A stretch of 64,000 bases of DNA from positions 248,001 through 312,000 of the forward strand of contig MU839838.1 in the NCBI GenBank assembly GCA_030411725.1, written 5' to 3'. The notes beneath the pieces are model-generated. The model had not been told where the DNA came from. It saw only the letters and a program-made list of their open reading frames with translations, and made no database searches. Within the stretch, counting starts at the first letter, position 1, and each line of letters starts with the position of its first letter. The translations under genes and the position numbers were made by a program. Origin of the DNA: Echria macrotheca. Its lineage: Eukaryota > Ascomycota > Sordariomycetes > Sordariales > Schizotheciaceae. Below are positions 22,498 to 32,354 of this stretch, piece after piece.

Positions 22498-23227
22498 GCA
22501 GCTGTACCATAATGTATTTGGTGTAGGATATTGTACATAGCGCATATGCATTCAGGTTGGGATCGACGTCGGTGAGGGGTAGCACGTGTGTCACAAATGG
22601 CGAAATGCGCGGGTGTTGTGATGCCATCTTCGGCGAGTAACGGGGCGCGGACATGCGGCATTAGCGGTGTTTACGGAGCACGTCAGGTCGTCACGGTGCA
22701 GGTGCGGCGGGGTGGACGGCGAGGTGTGGCACTGCATGCGGGAGCTTGGGGGAGGGTAGTATTTTTGGCAGCGGGAGGGGGACGGGGATATCTTGGATAT
22801 ATTACCTATGTCCCCAAATACCACAGCAGCTGCAGGTAAGCGCGACAACATCCGGTTGTGTTATCGTCGAGATCGTTGCTTTGTATTTCAGAGTGACAGG
22901 TGAATCCAGGCGTTTTCTCCAGGCAAGTAGTGACTGACTCGTGTCAATGCGGATTGTCAGGGGGCTTCCGAAACCAGCAGACTCGCCGGTTGTGTCTTTC
23001 ATCCCGAACGACAGGAAGCGTTGCCAACAAAGAGGCAGCGACAAGACCAACTGCTAACACCGGAATAGGTTTCTTACTGCGCCCCCTCCGGCTGAAAGAG
23101 AAAGGCCAGCTCAAATACCAGTGCCCTCGACGAATCCCGGCGCGACTCGCATCGTGTAAGCTGATCCAAAATAACCCGCGACCCCTGGCCTTGATAACGA
23201 GCTTCCATCCTTACGTTTTGCGCATCT
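22498..23227. other. Intergenic region
   Basis: Oxa1 3' region and promoter of the carbonic anhydrase gene. No gene supported. Confidence 0.5.
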
Positions 23228-23230
23228 ACC

Positions 23231-23238
23231 TATATATA
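23231..23238 (+). promoter_or_regulatory. TATA box (TATATATA) of carbonic anhydrase gene
   Basis: Lies 41 nt before the first ATG at 23272. Such a short leader makes the second in-frame ATG at 23371 a possible true start for some transcripts. Confidence 0.5.
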
Positions 23239-23271
23239 CTGTGATTTGGTCCTTGGACTAATCTCTTCACC

Positions 23272-24000
23272 ATGCCTCCCAAAAGAACAACCCGAGCAAC
23301 CAAAAAAACGTCCGCATCACCGGCCAAGAAAGCAAGGGTCAGCAAGATCCCAATCCCGACAACGGACAAGATGAGCGCCATCCAGAAGAAGCTCGAGGCC
23401 GCATCGGAGCAGTACGCGGCTAGCTTTGACAAGGGCCATCTTATTCTGCCGCCGGCCAAGAAGTATCTGGTGGTGACGTGCATGGACGCGCGGATTGATC
23501 CCGCGGCCGCCTTTGGCATTGAGTTGGGCGATGCGCACGTTGTTCGCAATGTGAGTTTCCACCTTCAGACAAGAGGGAATGAGTGCTGACAGGTTGTAGG
23601 CCGGCGGCTCGGCCATCGAGGCGATCCGGTCGATTGTGATCAGCCAGCAGCTGCTCGGGACCACCGAGGTCCTGGTGGTCAAGCACACGGACTGCGGCAT
23701 GTTGACCTTCAAGAACCGCGATGCGTACAGCCGAGTGAGGGAGCATCTTGGGTATGTGTTCGCCGTTATCACGTCGTCGATGTTGTGCTGACAGAGGAGG
23801 ATAGTCCCCCCGCTCACGCAGAGCTCACGGCCCGCAGCTTTGATTTCCTCCCGTTTCCTGAGCTCGACGAAGCGGTTGCGGACGATGTCGAGTTCCTCCG
23901 GGATTCGAGGCTCGTTCCGGAACATGTGACCATCTCAGGATGGGTGTATGATGTTAAGTCGGGCAAGACCAGGCGCGTTCCTGACAGGCCCCGTGTTTAG
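23272..24000 (+). CDS. Beta-class carbonic anhydrase
   Basis: Three exons, 23272-23550, 23600-23751 and 23805-24000 (introns 49 and 53 nt); 208 residues. The zinc site of beta enzymes is complete: C70-M-D72-A-R74 and H122-T-D-C125, with the Asp/Arg dyad. It interconverts CO2 and bicarbonate. The first 33 residues form a Lys/Arg/Pro/Ala-rich extension (PPKRTTRATKKTSASPAKKA) that is not part of the catalytic domain and looks more like a nuclear or nucleic-acid-binding tail than a mitochondrial presequence, since it contains few hydrophobic residues. An alternative start at Met34 would remove it. The enzyme core is of the short type II form. Confidence 0.92.
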
Positions 24001-24271
24001 TTCAGGGTGGCGTCTCGGTTTTCGCTCAGGGGGTACCTACTCTAGGCCAAGTTGGGAGATACAGCGGTGCTTCGTGTACGCTGCAGTTGATGCGTTGTTT
24101 CAAACTACCTTAGTCCTATCTGCAAGCTCAGGTTGTATTTGTATTTATCTTGATTTCAATCGCAATTGTCACACCGCCGCCTTCTCCCAATCTTCGAGTC
24201 TAGTAAGAAATCCTCTGCTTCCCTTTGACAAGGGGCGACAGTGATAAGCTGGTTCTCGGGTCTGCCGAACG

Positions 24272-25171
24272 CTAGATCGCACCTCCACCGTCTGCAACTC
24301 TTGTTAGTGCATGTCCAAGACACCATCACGGAGACTCACCAATCACAACCGTAGTGCCGTTGGCATAATCCGCCCGGACGAGGTACAGATACGCCTCGGC
24401 GACCTCTTCGGGTCCCGCGACAAAGCCAACAGGCAACGCCTTGGCCCCCTCGTCAATCATCTTCTGCTTCTTGTCCCCGCTAATACCCAGTTTATCCCAC
24501 AGCTCCGTCTTGACGAGCCCGGGCACAACAGTATTCACGCGGATCTTCTTATCAGTCAACTCGTGGGCCAACCCCGCCGTCGCAGCAATGACACCCGCGT
24601 TGAGTGCACTCCCAACCGCAGTCCCCTTCTTCGGCCTCAGCGCCGCCGTGCCAGACGTCAGAGTCAGTGATCCCCCGGGCTTGACGATGTCATGTTTTGC
24701 CAGTGCTTCTCTCTCATCAGCTCACCTTGACTTTTATCTTGAGAGGGAATACTCACCCTTGGCAACGACAAAGCTCCCCCAAAACTTGACGCCAAACAGC
24801 TCCCTCGCCTCCTCAAAGTCTGCATCCACCAGATCGCCACGGATGATCTTGTCCACGCCGGAAAAGACAACATGGTCCAGCGGCGCAAGCGATTTCAAGA
24901 CTTCGGTGAAGGCTGCTTCATCGCGCACGTCGCCGACGAGTCCCTTTACGTTGTTGCCGAGACGGGCGGCGGCGGCGGTCACGCGGTCCTGGTTGGAGGA
25001 GATGATGATTACGCTGGCGCCGGCGTCGGCGAGGATTTCTGCGGCGCCGTAGCCGATCCTGTACAGTGTCAAACAAGTGTGTGTTTGTGAGGGGGGGTGA
25101 TGTGCGTACCCTGATGAGCCGCCTATGACGGCAATCTTCTTGCCGACGAGCTTCTCCGAGTACTTTGTCAT
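24272..25171 (-). CDS. Short-chain dehydrogenase/reductase-like protein without YxxxK
   Basis: Four exons, 25171-25110, 25058-24757, 24705-24340 and 24291-24272 (introns 51, 51 and 48 nt); 249 residues. The Rossmann start is GKKIAVIGGSSGIGYGAA, followed by a GDVRDEAAF motif for the adenine ring. The catalytic Ser is in LTLTSGTAA, but the Tyr and Lys expected 13 and 17 residues later are Val and Leu. RVNTVVPGLVKTELW and a final VIDGGGAI are normal SDR features. The same Ser-Gly-Thr-Ala-Ala, Tyr-less pattern occurs in a divergent SDR group of bacteria and fungi, so this is probably a family trait rather than decay. Last exon encodes only the final seven residues; the stop is TAG. Confidence 0.88.
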
Positions 25172-25552
25172 CTTGGTGGTTTCAACAGGTTTGAAGTTTT
25201 GGATCTTAAGGAACTGGCGGCATAGAGATGGATGGCATAGGGAAGGTACGTATATAAACTGCGCGTGTGTCTGCAGGATGCCGCAGTCCCAGCGGTACTC
25301 ACGAGCCTGCGGGCTCAGCGATGGCGCCTTTCCATCCGAAGATGGCGACTCAGCCGACCAACAGCACCTCATCCTCCCCAAAACGGCGTTATCCACGAAA
25401 TGCAGGTCAGCAATCAGAATGAACCCATTTGAATTCAGACCTCCGCACTCCTCTTTGAATTACTAGCTAGTAACAGGGTTAAGCGGATGTACTCTCCATG
25501 TTGACGCCAACTGCCCAGAACCATCTTTACCTCATTTGTTACTACTAGGTAC
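25172..25552. other. Intergenic region
   Basis: Promoter side of the SDR-like gene and 3' side of the broken ankyrin gene. No gene seen. Confidence 0.5.
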
Positions 25553-25880
25553 TCAGCCAGTAATCAAGGCTCCACAAGCGAAGACCGCAATGTCCGAGGA
25601 AACCCCCCTGAAATCAAACTTGAAGTCTTTCCAGGATGCGATTTCAGTCCCCGAAAAAACGTCGTGAAATCGATTAGGCCCCGCGGGTGTCCCGTCCGGG
25701 AGCACCGGCGGAGACAGCCTGGTACCCTGTGCGGCCCATTCCTCGCCAGGATATTCCCCATCGGTATTCCATCCGACCTGAGTTGAGTACTTCTCAGCCG
25801 CATTACGCTGCCTTTTACGCAGTTTGGATGGAGGGAGGACTGACGACAATTTGGCGAGCTGCACGTCGATCAAGCTCTCG

Positions 25881-25941
25881 TTCAAAGCGGAGCACCTACC
25901 GGAGCGAGCTTGCGAGCGGAGGTAGGTGCGGAGGTTTGAAT
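25881..25941 (+). repeat. Left inverted arm of the 877-bp element
   Basis: Matches the reverse complement of 26676-26735 over about 60 bp with a few mismatches and small gaps; it also contains its own internal palindrome (ACCTACC / GGTAGGT). Confidence 0.8.
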
Positions 25942-26021
25942 TCAAATGGGTGCATTAGGCAGCTTGGGCCACAAAAAAGCAAGAAAATCAAAGGTCTGCG
26001 GCCATTGGTCAGCGGAGTCTT

Positions 26022-26101
26022 TGGACCCACTCAAGGAGGCACCATTGGTCAGTCGTTGCGTGTGGACCCACTCAGCGAGGCACCATTGGCCAGTCGTTGT
26101 G
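26022..26101. repeat. Two tandem copies of a 41-bp unit inside the element
   Basis: Both copies read TGGACCCACTCA-GAGGCACCATTGG-CAGTCGTTG with small differences. Confidence 0.75.
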
Positions 26102-26179
26102 ATCCGTGCCACCAGCTCCAAATTTCTACTGCAACGCGCGCTTCCTCCACCAGAATCTTGCAACGCGATCCAACGCGAC

Positions 26180-26675
26180 CAACGCGACCACCACCACCAC
26201 CACCACCACCACAGCCGCTACGGCCATCACGGATCAGAATTGCTACAGGTAAGTAGAGTTTCTTAACTACTACTATTTGGGCTACTACTACTACCACCAC
26301 CACAGGCACCTCGGCCATCACGGATCAAAATTGCTGCAGGTAAGTAAAGCCCCAACCACCACTACCACCACTACCACCACAGCCATCACGGCCATCACAG
26401 CCATCACGGTCATCACGGCCATCACAGCCATCACAGCCATTACAGCCATCACGGCCATCACGGATCAGAATTGCTGTAGGTAGGTAAGTAGCTCCTCCAA
26501 CCACCACTACCCCTATTACCACCACTACCACCACCAGGCTCACCACCACCACTACTACCACCACGGCCACCACGGCCATCACAGATCAGAATTACTACAG
26601 GTAAGCAAAGCTCCCCAACCACCACCACCACCACGGCCATCACGGCCATCATGGATCAAAATTGCTGCAGGTCGG
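26180..26675. repeat. Minisatellite of five units plus ACC/ATC microsatellites
   Basis: Five copies of a motif GGATCARAATTGCTRCAGGTAAGTA begin at about 26231, 26322, 26462, 26583 and 26653, spaced 70-140 bp apart by runs of ACC and of ATCACGGCC. Three copies carry an exact CAGGTAAGT or near-exact 5' splice-site consensus on the plus strand, opposite to the host gene. Confidence 0.8.
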
Positions 26676-26735
26676 TTCAAACCCTCCGCACCCTCCGGCT
26701 CGCTGAAGCTCGCTTCGGTAGGTGCTCCGCTTTGA
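26676..26735 (-). repeat. Right inverted arm of the 877-bp element
   Basis: Runs TTCAAACCCTCCGCACC ... GGTGCTCCGCTTTGAG; it is translated as part of the host ankyrin frame on the minus strand. Confidence 0.8.
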
Positions 26736-28769
26736 GATTTCCAATCCCCGATTGGCCCCTCGTACGTTTCCGCCTGCGCACGGTACGAGGCCAGAAGCTC
26801 GGCTGGAAAGTGCGATCCCGCTTCCGCCATTTCCATCACGGCTCTCAGCGTTTCAATCACGGCCCGGCACTGCAGGACCACAAAGTCGGTATCGAGGTCC
26901 TCGGCGTGCTCGCGCTTTCTACGGCAGAGACGCAGATACGGCAGGGCAATGGCTTCCAGCCACCGCTCCACTTCTGTGCAGAGGTGTTCGAGCACCGTGA
27001 GTCCTCTCCACGACTGGGCCGCGAGATTGGCGCCGTGGGCCACGAGCAATTTGACCAGGGAGAGCGGGCCGGCGGCGGCCTCGGCTTTCTTCTTCTTAGA
27101 CGTACGAGGGGCTGCCGCAGACACCAGATACCAGTACTGGTGAGGCTTGAGCTGCGCCCTGGCGTCCGGACAGAGCGCCCACGTGCATAAATCATTGTAC
27201 AGCGCCTGGATAATTGGTGGCTGGTGGATTGTTGACTCGTCCTGGTCCCAGTACTCCCGCCGCAGCCGCTTGGGTGCGAAATCCGGGTTGGCTCCGCGCT
27301 CTAGGAGATAGCGTGCCATCTCGCCGGCCTCGCCGCGCGTGATCTTGTTGACCTTCAACGCAGTTAAGAGGGGGGAGCCATGCCATGAGATAAGAGTATC
27401 GATGTCAGGCATCGCGTTGTCACAGACGTGACGGAGCAGCCTCATCCGCTGCTCACGCGACTTCTCGGACCGCCGATATGACTTTGGAGGCTTGTACCGG
27501 GGAAGCAGCCTCATCTCCTCTCCACCATAAACTGTAAGGAGAGAATTATCTGGGTCGATAGCCGCGAGTACGACGGTCCGTAGGCCGAGGTTGGTGAAGC
27601 CGGTGCAGGCTGCGCTGCGGATCAAACACAGAGCAGTCCCGAAGTCTTTGCGCCGTAGCGCCGCAGCCATGGGATCCAGTGCCAGCAGGTTCCAGAGCTC
27701 GACCTGGGCCGCTGGTGAACCGTCATCGCCCATGGGCACCTCGGGCTTGATCGACCTGAACGGGATATCGACCGGCTGCCTCTCGACATGGCCCATCTTG
27801 AATCGCGCGCCGAGCCCGACAAGCCGGGTGATCATCTCGTGGTTGTCCCACCTCAAGGCGGCGTAAAAGAGCGGCGTGGCGCCGCAGTGGCTGTCTCCGG
27901 CACTAAAATCCGCCGTATGGCTGCTGACCCAGTCTAGGAGGTGGACATGACCGCGGAAAGCTATCATGGAAACGGCGTCTGTGCTGAACGAAGCGCCGTT
28001 GCGCATCAGACACTCGATCACGTCCAGGTGGCCGTTCCAGACGGCGGCCATGAGAGGCGACCATTTCCACGTGTTTTCCGGGCGGTCGGGTGCGTTCTCC
28101 CAGTACTGAATCTCTGAGCCCTCTGAGCCAGCATCCGGGTCTGCGCCGTGACGAAGCAGCCAATCCACAACCTCGACATTACAGTTTCGAGCCGCGAAGT
28201 AGAGGAGTGTGGCCTTGAGGGTGTAGTCTCCTGTGTGGATCTGGTCGTAGATCGGAGGTATGCGGCCGTTCCGTATGTAATGGGTGTCCATGTATGTGCG
28301 GCGGTTCGGTCGGTAATGAGCGATATCGGGCTCTCCCAGGATTGCCATTTGGAAGCGGATTGACGGGACCGCCTTGTCGCTATGATGACTAAAAACTGGT
28401 GAGCTCCATGACTCCCGGCTTCCCTCCGAATGCCAGTGACTGCTCGAGAATACCAACTTGACCGGTAAGCGCACCCCATAGCATAGCCTTGGGAAAGCGA
28501 TCGCGGGCGTCGGTGCTGTATAGGACCTCAGAGGCGACAGGGTGAATCCGCCGGCTGGTTCCCGCGAAATTGGCCAGGTCTGAGGGCTGGGGTGTCGAGT
28601 CGTAGTGATCATCCTTGTAGTGAAAGCCGCCGTTGCATTTGCAAATACCGTAATCGGGCTCCGCGAGGTGCTGAGCAATTTTAAGCAGTAGTTCATCCGG
28701 CAACGACTCCAGCCCGATCTTTGACCGGAGCTGGACGACCTCCGGTATCGAGGATGTGTTGGTGGACAT

Positions 28770-29441
28770 TGTCGATTGGAGTGAGATTGAATAGCTTAGT
28801 TTCTGTTGTGTTGAGGTGTTGTATGATTTGAGACTCTGCGACAGCAGTCGGGGAGTAGTTTAAATAGTGGGACACGTTCGCAGGAGACAAACGAGTTGTG
28901 CAAGAGGAGCAAACGATGTGAATCTCTTGACACACGTCCCTCAAAGACTTTACGGATACGATCTTGGTCACAATACCCTTGTTGTACATCTATCAAAGCC
29001 TCAACAGCGAAGTTGTCTACCAGTATCCTCAAAGCACCCTAAACCGCCATGATAACAACTCCAGAGTTAGCACCGGGATATTCACAGATTTTTCTGTTAT
29101 TATTATCGATTCGGTTGGTCTCACCGCTGGCTCTATGTCTTCATTCTTCGCGTCTTCTGGCGCTTGCAGGGGTACCGGCCCTCAGCTTCGCTCGCCTCTG
29201 TTCTTTCAGGTACGCGGGCCTCTGCTGTGCTTTATTGAATCTCCCTCGCCTCTTCGCTCTTGGTGAGGTTCAGGGAGTCGACCTCCAGACCTCGTTGGTT
29301 CCAAAACTCTCCATATTCATTTATGTCCCACCCCTCAGCTCCCCAAGCCATATTGCCTTTCTGAGTCATCTGTTCATCACCCCTTGCTCAGAGCCACTAT
29401 GACACGAGTGCGGCCGGTCGGTTGTAACTGTTAGGGAAGGC
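28770..29441. other. Intergenic region between the two ankyrin paralogues
   Basis: Promoter of the upstream gene and 3' end of the downstream one. Low-complexity pyrimidine-rich stretches near 29080-29280; no gene supported. Confidence 0.5.
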
Positions 29442-31589
29442 TTAACGCACTGTGTCAGGCCACGTACTTCCGTAAAGCGGCCTCGTCCTGCCGTAAAACG
29501 GCCCCGTCCACGGCCCCGTCCCTCTGTAAAACGGGCTGAACGTGGTGACGTGAAGCAGACGGGTGCCCGCCGTAGCCCAGCGAAACAGAGCCATTTTATC
29601 GGAATCCTCAGATCTCATGTACTTGTCACAAGAACGTGAGTACGGTAGGACAATGAGAAACAGTCGCGCAAGCTGAAGGTCCATCAGCTTTTCGTATTCA
29701 ACCGACAACGATTGATACTTTGCGAGTCCCTCAGCAGGTAAGAGCGGCCTCGCCCGTGCCACGGATAGTACATTGTTTATAGTCTCGATTCCTGCACGGC
29801 ACGCCATCAGATTCAGGAGAATATCTTGTTCTTGGACTAGCTCATCGTAGGCTCCTCTTTTCACTGGGATGTAGTCGAGAACCAGACTCCCCAGTCTCTC
29901 CTCCAGAGTGACACAAAGTCTCGTGAGGAATATGGAATCACCCTGAACCGTTCCGGGTGGATCAACACTATGGCGCAGAAGTTCCATTGTCAGCGAGGTC
30001 CTTCCTTTTGCCGGGGTTGATGGGTAGTGGCGGCGTAATTGAGACAGGGTGGTTGGGAAGAGTTCCCAGTTACCATCGAAAGGAAGAACGTTCCCCTCGC
30101 TATAAAAAGCATCAACGATGGGGTTTTGTATGCCGTCGGGGACGACGTTAGAACTCGCGCCAAGCTCTAAAAGGCACGGCAGTATCGCTGCATAATGCTG
30201 CCTATGCACCTCCCTAGGGTACCACCAACCACCCATCATGGTGAAGGAGTAGGGGTACCCCACAGTAGCAGCGTTTACAACATTGCTGACTGGAAACACA
30301 CGATCTCCAAAGCCGTCCGCGTCGACATTGATTAACTTGTTGCCGTGCACGTACCGGAGTAGTTTCATACCATCTGCCGCTTGCGCACCGGAGGACATAT
30401 ATAAGGTCGGCGGGAGCTGATGTTGCTGACAGTAGGGGTATCTATGCAAGGCTTCGATTGAATCAGTGGCAGAGACCGCGTTGATGATCCGGTAAGCGTA
30501 GGTTTCGCTGCTGCCTGTGCAAAATCCGTTGAGAAGCAAATACAGAGCGTTCGGATAGTTTCGATATTTTAGCGCAATAGTGAGCGCATCTTGCCGTGGA
30601 GTCGCTCTCCACCACGCCTCGCTCGCATTGGGATTCTCGGCTGGTGTATAAGATTGTGCACCGAGCTGGGTGAGCCGAGTGAGCATGTCAAGGTTATCCC
30701 ACTTGACAGCAGCGAAGAACAATGGGGTAGCCCCGTGGCCGTCTACGGCAGTGACATCGCCACAGCCTGGTTGACGGCGAATCCAATCCAAGAGGTGAAC
30801 ATGACCGCGGAGGGCCACAATGTTGAGAGCGGTTCGCTGTTCGTATTGTACAGGGTCATCGGGGTGTTTGTCGAACGACGCGCCGCTGGCAATCAAAAGC
30901 TCCATGATCTTCAGGTGACCGTTCCATAACGCCGACAGGATCGGCCGCCATCGCCAAGATGATACGGTGTCGTCCCAGCTCTCCCACGATTCTGAGCCGA
31001 TCTGCGGATCCGCCTGGTTCTGGAGCAGCCACTGCACGGCGTAGAAGTGACCATTCCTTGCTGCGAAGTGGAGAGGCGTCGCTTGAACAGCAAACCAGCA
31101 GAACCACCAATGGTACGTTGGGCGATCCATGTCGAACATCGCGATGTCGGGCCCTTCAGAGATGACTTTATCAAGGCAAAGCGGTAAGCTCGGTCCCCTC
31201 TTGTTGGGGTCACCGCCGTTGACTTTTGACTTCTCCATGATGTGAACTTGCCCGGTCGCGGCTCCCCACACCATAGCACTGGGAGCTGGGCGCCGCGCGT
31301 CAATGTAGTACAAAACTTTGGAGGCGATAGGATATATCCGACGACTGGTTCTGGCCAGCCGGACTAAATGTGAAAGGCCGAGATTTGATGTCGGGGGTTC
31401 CAAGTCAGTTCTCCCCCGTGGATGAAAAGTTCCGTTGGGATAGCAATCGCCGGTCTGCTCTTCGGGCTCTTCCAGATATTCGGCGATCTGTAAAAGGAGC
31501 TCATTCGGCAACCCTTCGAGTGTTGGCTCTGTCTGAGGCTGGGATGCCGCGCAGGCAGCGGTGGTCGACCGTGTCTGAGTATCTGACAT
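29442..31589 (-). CDS. F-box/ankyrin-repeat protein (intact paralogue)
   Basis: Single exon. The frame opens at 31667, but the internal ATG at 31589 aligns with the start of the neighbouring paralogue and is preferred (715 residues). An F-box-like segment (LEGLPNELLLQIAEYLEEPEE) is followed by LARTSRRIYPIASKVLYYIDAR, then WGAATGQVHIMEKSKVNGG, and ankyrin repeats from about residue 170 (FAARNGHFYAVQWLLQNQAD, ALWNGHLKIMELLIASGAS, ALRGHVHLLDW). The C-terminus has KLMDLQLARLFLIVLP, the segment that marks the insertion point in the sister gene, and ends in a tail translated from a short CGTAAAACGG-type repeat. F-box plus ankyrin suggests a substrate adaptor of an SCF ubiquitin ligase, but this is inference. 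Confidence 0.85.
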   Translation of the reverse strand: MSDTQTRSTTAACAASQPQTEPTLEGLPNELLLQIAEYLEEPEEQTGDCYPNGTFHPRGRTDLEPPTSNLGLSHLVRLARTSRRIYPIASKVLYYIDARRPAPSAMVWGAATGQVHIMEKSKVNGGDPNKRGPSLPLCLDKVISEGPDIAMFDMDRPTYHWWFCWFAVQATPLHFAARNGHFYAVQWLLQNQADPQIGSESWESWDDTVSSWRWRPILSALWNGHLKIMELLIASGASFDKHPDDPVQYEQRTALNIVALRGHVHLLDWIRRQPGCGDVTAVDGHGATPLFFAAVKWDNLDMLTRLTQLGAQSYTPAENPNASEAWWRATPRQDALTIALKYRNYPNALYLLLNGFCTGSSETYAYRIINAVSATDSIEALHRYPYCQQHQLPPTLYMSSGAQAADGMKLLRYVHGNKLINVDADGFGDRVFPVSNVVNAATVGYPYSFTMMGGWWYPREVHRQHYAAILPCLLELGASSNVVPDGIQNPIVDAFYSEGNVLPFDGNWELFPTTLSQLRRHYPSTPAKGRTSLTMELLRHSVDPPGTVQGDSIFLTRLCVTLEERLGSLVLDYIPVKRGAYDELVQEQDILLNLMACRAGIETINNVLSVARARPLLPAEGLAKYQSLSVEYEKLMDLQLARLFLIVLPYSRSCDKYMRSEDSDKMALFRWATAGTRLLHVTTFSPFYRGTGPWTGPFYGRTRPLYGSTWPDTVR
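29450..29535. repeat. Degenerate tandem repeat at the 3' end of the ankyrin gene
   Basis: Repeats of a roughly 21-bp unit built on CCGTAAARCGGCCCCGTCC; it encodes the last FYRGTGPWTGPFYGRTRPLY-like residues. Confidence 0.65.
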
Positions 31590-32354
31590 TGTGAGAGCTG
31601 GGTGTGGGGAGTCAGCGCCGTTTCGGGACCGGTTGGAAGGGGCAAGTGATTCGAGAGAGCTGGACACATACTATATAAGTACCCTTTGTTAGCAGCGTGT
31701 ACTGAAGTGCGAGTGGTCTGGCGAGTGAAAATCTGGACAGGAAAGCACGGGGGGGATGGGAATTAAATAGTGGCAGACTCTCTAGCGAGGGTCACACAAT
31801 GAGATGAAGTTCTCACAAGGTCCCCAACAAACCGCAACATGTTTGTGTCAAACGTGCAACACAATGGCGTCTCGGGAGGAGGTCGGAAGACAGGATGGAA
31901 ATCTTTGAGCCCTCCCAATATCGTTGGAAGGCGCGACCCATTGGCGGGGGCCGCGGGGTCAGATGTCGTGCACAAGTCACGACCACCATCATTCCTGTTT
32001 AGGTAGGTACGGACTTTGATTGTCCTGCCAGGAGTTAAGACTACTGCCAGGAGTTAAAACTAAGACGGGACACCTATTGGATGAGGAGATGGGAGTACCG
32101 AAGAGTGCCATGGTGTCGTGTTGTCCAGGGCGCACCTGACCCATCTCAATCGACGAGTGCCTGATACTGGCTCGGTTGGTGAGGTTTCTAGGTTGGATAA
32201 GTACTCTGGACGACAGGCCTGGGAAAAGACCATGTCGGTCAGTGACCAATCAGGTGGAGGCTTGGTGTTGTGACGTTATGTGGGGACCATTTTGGCATTT
32301 TCGCGTTGCTCATTCTGATCCACTGCAGTCCTGTCCACATCGTGACCACCCACC
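31590..32354. other. Divergent intergenic region
   Basis: Promoter region of the ankyrin gene (minus) and of the Dabb gene (plus). A short duplication of CTGCCAGGAGTTAA occurs at about 32026-32058. Confidence 0.5.

Larger units (their letters stand above)
25882..26758. mobile_element. 877-bp inverted-repeat element with internal minisatellite
   Basis: Bounded by the direct repeat CTCGT at 25877-25881 and 26759-26763, read as a 5-bp target-site duplication. Removing element plus one CTCGT joins the host gene in frame exactly where its paralogue is continuous. Inside each end lies a near-identical inverted arm of about 60 bp (25881-25941 and 26676-26735). The right end has 23 extra bases with the palindrome CCAATCCCCGATTGG. 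No transposase frame is visible, so it would be non-autonomous (MITE-like). Superfamily unknown. Confidence 0.72.
25553..28769 (-). pseudogene. F-box/ankyrin gene disrupted by a frame break and an insertion
   Basis: The N-terminal part (28769-28389) has an F-box-like motif (LESLPDELLLKIAQHL), then SRRIHPVASEVLY and WGALTGQVGILEQS. The frame breaks near 28380-28400 and resumes in another frame that runs to 26579 with ankyrin repeats (AARNCNVEVVDWLLRHGADPD, AAVWNGHLDVIECLMRNGAS, LLERGANPDFAPK). Alignment to the neighbouring intact paralogue shows coding homology on both sides of the break, so an indel is likelier than an intron, though a 57-nt GTATTC...CCAG intron would also fix the frame. At codon AETYE the gene is split by an 877-bp element; its lost C-terminus (SLIDVQLAKLSSVLPP ...) resumes at about 25876 and runs to 25553 in the same frame. 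As it stands, translation ends in the element at 26579. Confidence 0.75.

Noticed and set aside
26049..26582. Short minus-strand peptides with poly-Val and Gly/Asp runs
   Set aside because: Translations of the ACC and ATCACGGCC repeats, not genes.
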